Assembly (NCBI GenBank): GCA_047967505.1
Contig: CM106541.1
DNA length: 64,000 nt
DNA from: Dipteris shenzhenensis
Lineage: Eukaryota; Polypodiophyta; Polypodiopsida; Gleicheniales
Direction: 5' to 3' (one strand)
Shown here: positions 56,000 through 64,000 of the stretch, piece by piece
Position numbering within the stretch: the first letter of the stretch is position 1
How the letters are laid out: every line of letters starts with the position of its first letter
The notes under the pieces: generated by a model
What the model was told of the DNA's origin: nothing
Databases searched by the model: none
The model's input: the letters and a program-made list of their open reading frames with translations, nothing else
Translations under genes and position numbers: made by a program

Positions 56000-58900
56000 A
56001 TGAGTATACGCATTATCTCTTGGAACGTCAACGGGTTCCACTCATCAGGAACCTGCGGCCCCAGGAAGATGGTGCTCAGACAGAAGCTCTAGCCAGCCTT
56101 GGTGGGAAGGGTAGATGTGCTCCTGTTGCAGGAACACAAGCTTTCGGCTTCTCAGACTAGTAAGTGTGGGAAGGTCCTCACAGGACGCTCCCACACCTAC
56201 TGGGAACCTTCGATTGGCGAGCAGGGGAGGAGTGAGGGTGTCTGTACCTCCATCGACGCTTCTCTAGTTCAGCATGTGTGCGGTTTTGGCACCCTGATCC
56301 CAGGACGAGCGCTTTGGGTGGGCTTGAATATTGAGGGATCCCGCATCGGCATCCTCAATATCTATGCCCCGACCGACCTCAGACGGAGAGCCGCTTTTTG
56401 GAGCTCTTTGACAGACTTATTGCCAGAGATGGATTCTTGGATTGTAGGAGGGGACTTCAATAACCTTGAGACTTTAGAGGATCAGCAGGGACGGGGCCCA
56501 GAGTTTCTCGGTATAGCTCAGGCAGAGCAGGCAGATTGGGACTCCTCCTTGTTCGCTGTGGGAGGTCGGGACAATTGGAGGGAGCCTTCCTTTTGCAGAT
56601 GGATAGGGAGTTTGGAATTCTCTTGGGGTTACAGGAGGGAGGGAGGCAGACTTCTGGAGCGGTTGGACCGTTTCTATGTTAGCGATTGGGCGCTAGGCAA
56701 AGGTGGAGAGTCAGGAGTGGTTCCAGGGACGACCCTCTTTGACCATGCCCCAGTCATCCTAGTCATGGACTCAGCCTCTCACTCCTTACCTCCACGCTCG
56801 TGCCGGATCCCAGACTCCATCTACTCGAGAGCAGCGGTTCGCAGCAGGATAGTGGACCTGTGGGAGCAGGATTGGGACCCCATGGGAGATATGGCAGCTC
56901 AGGTAGCTCAGGCTCTTACCGAGTCTAGTCTCATCTGTCAGCAGGAGGCGATTCAGGTCAGGCAGCAGTGGTGGGCGAAGGAGAGGGGTCTCAGACGAGA
57001 TCTTGCCTCAATACAACGGATGTAGCAGTCTTCTTCTGGCTCTGAGGAGCTCAGACGACAGGAGGTTAGAGCCCGAGCCATGCTAGAGGAGATCACCCAG
57101 CGATGCTCAGAGTTCTCGTTTCATGCTTCCAAGTCCTTTTGGGCTAGGAAAGGCAACAGGATGTGTAGAGAGTTCTTCAGGACTCATGGCTAGAGGTCAG
57201 TAGGGGAACAGCTCCAATCTCTTAGAGCGCAGGATGGTAGTGTCAGGACAGATCCAGACGAGGTCCGGGACTTTGCGACAGATTTCTACAGATCCCTGTT
57301 CCAGCAGGAGCCCCTAGACCCTCGTGCTCGCCGTTGCAGGGAGGAGGTGTGGAGGTATACATCGTCGCTTGTGCAGCCTAGCATGAGTGAAACCCTTCTC
57401 ACCCCTTTCACCGTGGCAGAGATGCAGGATGCAGTGAGCGCTATTGATGGGCAGAAATGCCCAGGTGAGGATGGGCTCTCTAGAGCTTTCTTCACCACCT
57501 TTTGGGAGCAGGTCCACCAGCCCTTGCTCGCAGCCTTCCAGCATATCTTCTCCAACGGGCAGATGCTAGAGAGCCTTGCGACAGGCTTGATCTGCCTCAT
57601 CCCCAAAGGGGGGGACCGTCGGGAGATTAGACAGTGGCGCCCTATCACCCTCCTCCCGACTGCCTACAAAATCCTCGCCAAGATGATCAGTAGCCGCATC
57701 CGCCCCCTGCTACATGACTTGATCCATGACACCCAGACTGGTTTTGTCCAAGATCGCAGCATTTTGGACAACATTTTCACATTCTTAGAGGCGACGGAGT
57801 GGGCCCAACACAATGGCCAGCACCTTGCCATACTCCTTGACTTTGAGAAGGCGTACGATAGGGTAGACTGGTCCTTCTTGGAAGGTACACTCTCTCGGTT
57901 CGGTTTTCCGGACGAGTGGATCAGAGGTATTGCTAGTCTCTACAGGTCGGCCTCCAGCCGGGTTATCATCAGCGGCAGAATGGGGGAGAGATTCACCCTC
58001 AAGTGCTCGGTGCGTCAGGGCTGCCCGCTTGTGCCCTACCTCTTCCTATTTTTTGCGAAGGCCATGACTCACTTCCTACGAGCCCATACCACTGGTCTTC
58101 GAGGGACGCGCCTCCCTATTCGGGACGATGCAGAACTTTTGGTTTCCGAGTATGTAGACGACACGGCCTTGTATGTGCAGGATGATATCGAGTCACTGGA
58201 GCGAGTGAGACTGTCTTTAGAGGTTTTTTGCCTAGCCGTTGGGGCGAAAATCAACTGGCATAAGTCAGTTGGTTTTCTTACGGATCCGGGAGCCAGCTCA
58301 CAGTGGGGCATTTTCCTGGGGTTTCGCTGGATCCCTAGAGGATAGACGACACGTTACTTGGGATTCTAGGTAGGTTGGATATCACGTTGGCTTAGCAGCT
58401 CTTACCGGTCCTAGTCTCCATACGACGGAAGCTAGCCTTCTGGAGCACGGCTCGGCTATCTTTGGCAGGCAGGGCCCTTGTGGTCAACCAGGTCCTTCTT
58501 GCCACCGCTTGGTACGTGGCATCTTGCTGGTGTTTCTCGAGATTGTGTGTAGCCCAGCTGAGGAGACTGGTGCGGAACTTTCTTTGGTCTGGCTTAGATG
58601 GTTTCGGCACCACCAGAGCCCGGGTCGCTTGGCAGAAGGTCATTCTCCCCCAGACAGAGGGCGGTCTTGGCATCATAGATCCAGAACTGCAGAGTCAGGC
58701 ATTACTCGGCAAGTTAGTCATCCGCGGTCTAACCCCAGGAGGGCAGACGTGGAAGCTCTTGCTTCAGCATGGTCTCAGTGCATGTACCCCCCAGAGAAGG
58801 GGTGATTGGCAGCCGTCTATTTGGTGGATTTTCACTTCTGCCCCACTGACTCAGCCCCGCTCCCCCTTCCTCCGTAGCCTCGTCTCGGTCTGGAGGAAGT

Positions 58901-60251
58901 TGCGGCACAGCCTCTCTCAGGTTCCCCCCAGCTGCCGAGAGGAGATAGACAGACAGCCCCTGATCTGGAGCAGCCAGGTGACAGATGAATCAGGTCGCCA
59001 GCTTGGAGAGAGATCCCATATCCCTTGGGCGCTTTGGGCGCATGGGCCTGCGCGCTCGCTCCGGGCTTGGAGGGACGTCTATAGCCAGTTGAGCCCAGGC
59101 GAGCTGGCAGCAGCAGTAGGTATGGCACGTGGGATCCAGGCTCGGCGAGCGGAGATCGATGCTGCCATTTCTGCAGGTTGGAGAATTCCCATGATCACCA
59201 GACAGCTCCTCTCGGGAGATGAGAGGTGGCTAGGGCAGTTCACACCCCGTGGCATTCCCTTCGTGGTTGCAGCCTTTTCTCGGACTTCTCGATTCACTTC
59301 TTCTCCGTCGTCGAGGATAGCCGTCTCCAGAGCAGAGAGGCTGTGATCGACCCCCAGCTTCCCTGGCAGCACCTTCGCATCATAGGGCTGCAAGGGAAAA
59401 CCTGGAGACTCTGGATTTGGGAGGGCCGCTCCTTGACAGAGGTGGAGTGGGACCCAGGGTAGTGGCGCTGGCCACCACTGGAGACCTCAGAGAACGCTAC
59501 CCCCTTCTTCTCATACAGTGCGCGTACTGGTAGGCGTGCTCCTGGGGCTCTCCAGCGCAGGCTACCCACACAGGCACATAGTTGGCATGCCCAAGGGATA
59601 TCTCTGGTCTTTCTTCGCACATTCTGGAAGACCCTTTGGGCAAGCTGGCGGCCGAGGAAGATCTCCTACTTTCTTTGGATGGTGGTCCACAAGGGGCTAC
59701 CAGTTGGCAGCTAGCTGAGGCAGATGGGGCAGGTTGGGCACTGCCAGATGTGTTTTCAGGAGGAGTCGTCCCTGAAGCACTGCCTTTGGAGCTGCTCACA
59801 TGCTCAGACAGTGTGGAAGGGAGTAATGGGGATCTTAGCGAGGGCTGCACCCGAGCTAGGACCGGTCACTTGGGGAGCCGTTTGCTGGTGCAGCACCAAG
59901 ATGGGACATCACTTGGCTTATGAGTTCTCTAGGCAGGATCTAGTTTTCTTCATCACGCAGGCCACCTGGGCATACATGGACAGCTTTCCTTGGCATCTGA
60001 CAGAGACAGATGCAGGAGCGATGACTCGGCACCCAGTTTGGGAGATCATAGGGAGTATTGTAGGCTGGCATATCTGGACTTCCAGATGCGCACAGACCTT
60101 ACGAGATCAGGCTTCTTTTGCTACCCAGACCCTAGCGGACATTTGGAGCACGATCATTCACACGCTCAAGGGTCAGTGGGATCAGATTCAGGGGGAGTTC
60201 CGGGCAAGGAAGGAGAAGAGACGGCGCTTCCTTCGCGACTGGGACCATTGA
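56000..60251 (+). pseudogene. LINE A2 ORF2: endonuclease-reverse transcriptase
   Basis: From ATG 56000 to TGA 60249. Endonuclease: RIISWNVNGFHS, VDVLLLQEHKLS, SWIVGGDFNNLE, LDRFYVSDWALG. RT: GQKCPGEDGLSRAFFTTFWE, GLICLIPKGGDRREIRQWRP, LDFEKAYDRVDWSFLEGTLS, SVRQGCPLVPYLFLFFAKAM and an intact catalytic EYVDDTALYV (about 58145-58175). The C-terminal zinc region reads HCQMCFQEESSLKHCLWSCS then HAQTVWKG (59740-59820). Eight internal TAG codons (56090, 57023, 57191, 58343, 58367, 58393, 59460, 59712) and two frameshifts (near 58375 and 59335) disable it. No internal TGA or TAA was found. Confidence 0.93.
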
Positions 60252-60474
60252 GGGCTGTTTTTCCAGCACTCTGCTCAGAGTCTTCAGTGGCATTACTCCC
60301 CCCCACCGTGGCTGTTTATCCACACTCCGATGATTATGCCGTGAGAGGCTTGTAATTAGTATTTTGTTACCACGGGCTGTATCCATTTTGTGATTGCAGC
60401 CCGCTGGCCTTTAGGCCCTCTTGTACTCTCGTTTTCAAGCAATATAACTAGCACTACTTTTCGCGAAAAAAAAA

Positions 60475-60491
60475 ATGTATGTATGCATGTA
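60475..60491. repeat. Target duplication of LINE A2, right copy
   Basis: Exact 17-base match to 53527-53543. Confidence 0.95.
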
Positions 60492-61207
60492 TAATTCAAC
60501 ATTCTCTTGACCAAAATCTCCATTGTCTCTGAACTCCAGTGATTTACATGTACTAGCCCTTGGATGCTTGCCTTTGCTTGGTGTAGCACCCTTTGATAGA
60601 TTACTCCGTGATTCCCCCACAATTTAGTATTTTTATCAAATATGTACTAGCCTTTTTGGCCAACTAATTCAGCAATGTGGACAGAGTGTTGTGCTTGGCT
60701 AGAATCTGGCTTTGCTTTAATATAGCTATCATATGCGATCATTTTGAACTTCTTTGCTGCGTATCTTTCAATGCTTTCCTTATGTGTATACAAGTGCTTA
60801 TACCCAAATCATTGGATTTGACTCTTGTTTTGCAGAATTTTGTCTTGTCACAATTGAAAGCTGCCACAATCTTGTGTGGCATGCGTGATCATATGATTAT
60901 ATCCTCCTAGGAAATGTGCATTCAAAAAACATGAAATCCCCTGCCCCTTGCATCCAAGCATGAAATCCTCTTCTCCTTCCTCATCATTCCCCCCCCCGTC
61001 CCCCCCAACCAAAAAAAACAAGCAAACAAACTCTCTCTGCTTGAGTAGGCCCCAGGCTGCATGAAGTTAAAGATCTGAAGTTTGGATGAGGAGCACATGT
61101 GACAAGGTTAAATGTACTCCTGGTGGATCTTCTGTTTGGTTCTTTCTTCTTTGCACTACAAACTTGATTCATTTTGTGCTTCTTTGTTTATGTTTGCATT
61201 TGCACAG
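60492..61207 (+). other. TTL intron 3, right end
   Basis: About 0.7 kb of unannotated intron between LINE A2 and exon 4. No gene or repeat recognised; it ends in the acceptor TTTGCACAG. Confidence 0.65.
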
Positions 61208-61309
61208 GAGCTTGCAGAGTGGAACCGGCAGTATGAAGCAAAGTTTGGGTTTACATTCTTAATATGTGCGTCTGGCAAAAGCAGCTCTGAAATAATTGAC
61301 AGTCTGAAG
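61208..61309 (+). CDS. TTL: TTL exon 4
   Basis: 102 bp after acceptor TTTGCACAG. Encodes ELAEWNRQYEAKFGF then TFLICASGKSSSEIIDSLK. This is the most conserved stretch of OHCU decarboxylase (L-EWN--Y--KFGF-F-ICA-G----E-L--L). The exon seems to end at AAG 61309, where plant TTL genes normally have a junction before -RY-NRP-. The next bases are GCATGC, so the donor would be of the rare GC class. Without splicing there, a TGA follows seven codons later. The following exon is not in the window. Confidence 0.9.
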
Positions 61310-64000
61310 GCATGCACTAACTCATTTTCTTGAAAGGTCATGTGTATAAGCAGCCATCGCCTATAATTATTGCACAAAAGGAAGGCATATTTTAGTCCTT
61401 CTAATCCTATTTATGGAACTTCGGAGAAAGGTACAGTGGAGCATTTGCATGCTTCATGAAGTGAGTCTCAAAGAAATCAAAATTGGGATAATACTTGCCC
61501 AGTTTTTGACCTATAACTGAGATCAAGGATGTGTACGGCCTCTAAAGGAAAAGTGGTAAAGTTGTGAAAATGAACCGATAATAATATGATAGGCAGATCT
61601 CAAAACAATAGCCATCTCTTAATAGAGGTCTATTTCAGGGGGGAGAAAAAACAATAGCCATCTCAGAAGCACAAGCTCTTATTGCTGTTGCAATATTTAA
61701 CGTATAAGGCACCTATAAAGTAGCCCCTGTTGTCTATAATTGGATATTGGGAAGAATGCCATGTTTTATGTAGTCACAGTTTAGAGTCTGAAGCCCAATG
61801 TAGGAATTCAAGATGGGCCAACAGTCCATAGGGGAATGAATAAATTGTGATTAGATTGAAGTTATAGTAGCTTGGTAAAAACATTAAAGTGCATGTGTAG
61901 TGTCAAAGCATGCTTTGAAAGCTGGTGAATTATGTACCGCTAGGGTGGACACCTTTCCTTATGATAAATGCTTGTAACTATTCTCAAAATTTGGATCTCC
62001 ATTACATGTCATGCACTTTGGGGGCTTGGTTTGTGCATTTGGCACCTGAATTGTCAAGTTGAAGTTAGAGTCAATCTCACATAGGAAACATTTTACCATT
62101 GAGCCAAGGACAGAAGGTCCATCTTGGTGGGCTATTAAACTCGAATGCACACTTTCTTTGCCACCAGCAAGGGGCTGGCCATTTCCCATAATGAGAGTAG
62201 ACATTCCTCTATCTCTTTTCCCGCATCTTGGAGAATTGTCCCAACCAGTGAGCCATTGGGTGTCCTCATCCTCACACATCAGGCTCTCTCTCTAAGCCTA
62301 TCGAGTGGCTATGTCTAGCTCCTCGATCCATCATCTCGTCCCCCTAAAATCTACCATGGTACTAAGGCGTCCTTAGGGCGCCATGGGCTTTAAGCCCCCA
62401 TGGAGCGGATTGGGATACTATCCCACTGTACACAACCAATGTACTTCCTGGCCCCTAGCATAAAATTCTTCCAACCTTGAACTTCCACATGCCAAGTGCG
62501 TGCCTGGCACTAGATCTCCCCTGGACACTGCAGATTGGCCCCACTAAATCTTGCCAAAAGATGCCTCCATACCCTCAACAAAGTTTGCATCATTGAGGAG
62601 CTCTTCTTGGTGAGGGGGGCTTCTTAAAAGATCCACTTGGAGAAGGCTGCCACTTCACTACCATCTTCGGGATTCTTTGGAGTAGGTCCTCCTGTAGAGG
62701 GACCTTCCATCACGGTGTTTGATTTTTAGTAGTTTGGTGTTTCCTTGGGACACTTCTTCCTCCAGTTAGAAGATTTTTACCTATAGGGTTAGCTTTCTTT
62801 GTAGAGGATATTTTCCTCATGTTGGCCATTCTTTGTAACACAACTCTTGCATTCTCGATACATTTCCACTTTTTGGTGTTCTCCTCTCACCTCCATCTAG
62901 CAAAGCTTTCAAAGAAAAATGCTTTGATAAGTGAAGCCGATTGGGTAAGGGTGGGAGTACCTGCTTCTTGTTGATACAATCATTTATTCGGTTTTGGTAG
63001 AAAATACAGAAACACATACATGAGCCTCGGTTTGTCACCTCTCCAACCTCATGTCCTCTGTTCGTCTTCTAGGAATTGTGTGCCGTTGCTTTGTTCGTGT
63101 GTTGCACAGCCAGTCTAGTCTTGTGAGCTGCTATTTCCTGTTTCATCTTCGTGTCTCATGTGCTGTCATCTCAGTATTGTGCAAGACTTGCTTTTCTTCA
63201 CAGTACAAAACACATATACAATCATTCGTTCGGGTTCGATAGAAAAGACATAAACAGATAGCTGCACCTCAGTTTTTGAGCTCTGTGACCTCGCGTCTTC
63301 TATTTGTCTTTTGGGAGTCATGTGTCATCACTTTGTTCGTCATGCCTCACAGCTTGCCTCATCGCGAACTGCTACCTCTTGTTTCGTCCTTGCAATCTGT
63401 GTGCTGCCACCTCAGTATTCGAGATACGCTTTCTGTCCCTTAACCTGCCACCACCTCGGTATTGTGTGCGACCTGCTTCGTCACCATATCTTGGTACAAC
63501 CGTTGCACAAGCCATTCATACAACCACTCTAGCTCACAACCTATTCATTGTACATGATTGTTGTCTGCTTTTGTATTTTGCAGATTAGTACATTGGAGTA
63601 TTGTGCCTTGTTGACATCATAGATTTTGGAGCTTTTGCAGATTTCAAACAAATTTAAGATAATGGGATGAGCTAGATATTGCACTTGTGGATAGTTAAGC
63701 TGCTGGACAACAAATTGTAGGACCTTTAGCTCTCACTCAAGATCAGAGGAGGTGGGATTCACATGATGCTGAGGCCCTAGCTGGTCAGTCAAGAGATCCA
63801 TCATTCCTTCATTCGTTCATGCAAGACTTCGCAGCGTGCATGAGATATTCTTGAGACCATGTATCAGGTCAAAATAATGCAAGGTTTCTTTCATCAAGAA
63901 GAGTCCCTGCATAAGCTGTCTTAACTGAAAGAACCCCCCCTGCGTGTCTTACTGCACTACGACTTCTGCCAAGCAATGGGACCTCAAGCCTACTCTCCCT
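61310..64000 (+). other. TTL intron 4 (partial)
   Basis: About 2.7 kb with no further TTL exon that I can find; the expected -RY-NRP-E---A--E--KI-ELRL sequence is absent. Apart from the tandem repeat below I see no recognisable element. Confidence 0.6.
62976..63490. repeat. Diverged tandem repeat, unit about 242 bp
   Basis: Units start ACAATCATTTATTCGGTTTT (62976) and ACAATCATTCGTTCGGGTTC (63218). Both contain TTTGTTCGT and CATCTCAGTATT/CACCTCAGTATT phrases in the same order. A partial third unit (CACCTCGGTATTGTGTGCGA) lies at about 63450. Confidence 0.75.

Larger units (their letters stand above)
53544..60474 (+). mobile_element. LINE A2 (full-length L1-like retrotransposon)
   Basis: 6,931 bp with a perfect 17-bp target duplication, ending in A9 (60466-60474). 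Pyrimidine-rich 5' region, intact ORF1, decayed ORF2, about 215 bp of 3' UTR. Same layout as LINE A1 but diverged in protein sequence, so a different subfamily or an older split. It lies sense-oriented in TTL intron 3, 0.7 kb before exon 4. Confidence 0.95.
23222..64000 (+). other. TTL: TTL (allantoin synthase) gene locus, 3' end beyond window
   Basis: Four exons encode 131 residues of the OHCU-decarboxylase domain. Introns: 23366-26858 (3.5 kb, phase 0), 26948-27164 (217 bp, phase 2), 27223-61207 (33,985 bp, phase 0). A fourth intron starts at 61310 and is not finished by 64000. In plants the same polypeptide continues into a transthyretin-like 5-hydroxyisourate hydrolase domain; no sequence for it is seen, so at least one more exon lies downstream. 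All intervening transposons lie within introns, and no exon seen is damaged. Confidence 0.88.

Noticed and set aside
62370-62405. CCATGGGCTT-TAAGCCCCCATGG near-palindrome
   Set aside because: Imperfect and short; expected by chance at this scale.
61310-64000. Next TTL exon
   Set aside because: No reading of the conserved -RY-NRP-E- ... KI-ELRL block was found in any frame, so the exon is placed beyond the window.

Overview
This window is plant nuclear DNA: a stack of retrotransposons into which one ordinary host gene is threaded. Intron/exon structure with canonical splice sites, Ty1/copia and Ty3/gypsy elements with plant-type primer binding sites, and long non-LTR elements (LINEs) all point to a land plant with a large, repeat-filled genome. 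The 34-kb intron would suit a gymnosperm or fern, but the lineage is an inference; nothing here fixes the species.

The host gene is on the + strand. Exons at 23222-23365, 26859-26947, 27165-27222 and 61208-61309 encode the OHCU-decarboxylase half of the plant TTL/allantoin-synthase protein of ureide (uric acid) catabolism. Three introns separate them (3.5 kb, 217 bp, about 34.0 kb). The transthyretin-like half should lie beyond base 64000. A TATA box sits just upstream of exon 1.

Left flank (1-23 kb). An old copia (C1) was split in its reverse transcriptase by a gypsy element (G1, 597-17244, TSD TATAT). G1 was itself split by a smaller copia (C2, 9805-15861, minus strand) that landed in an extra third ORF of G1. 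From 17.5 to 23 kb lies AT-rich DNA with a perfect 40-bp palindrome and a 224-bp tandem duplication.

Intron 1 holds a 5' copia fragment (C3, minus: LTR, PBS, gag). Intron 3 holds, left to right: a young copia with 5-bp TSDs, intact gag and RT-RNase H but no integrase (C4, 28571-34112), inserted beside the primer binding site of an older copia (C5); a gypsy fragment (G2, minus) split in its protease by a LINE (A1, 35477-41944, minus); a rearranged LINE of a second family (B1); a gypsy 5' end (G3, minus); a LINE 3' end of a third family (C); another family-B 3' end (B2); and a full-length family-A LINE (A2, 53544-60474) with a 17-bp TSD.

Most notable: the giant-intron host gene; the fact that all 20 internal nonsense codons I could place in the two family-A LINEs are TAG while their clear ORF ends are TGA; the third ORF of G1 with its own TATA box; and the integrase-less but apparently recently moved C4.
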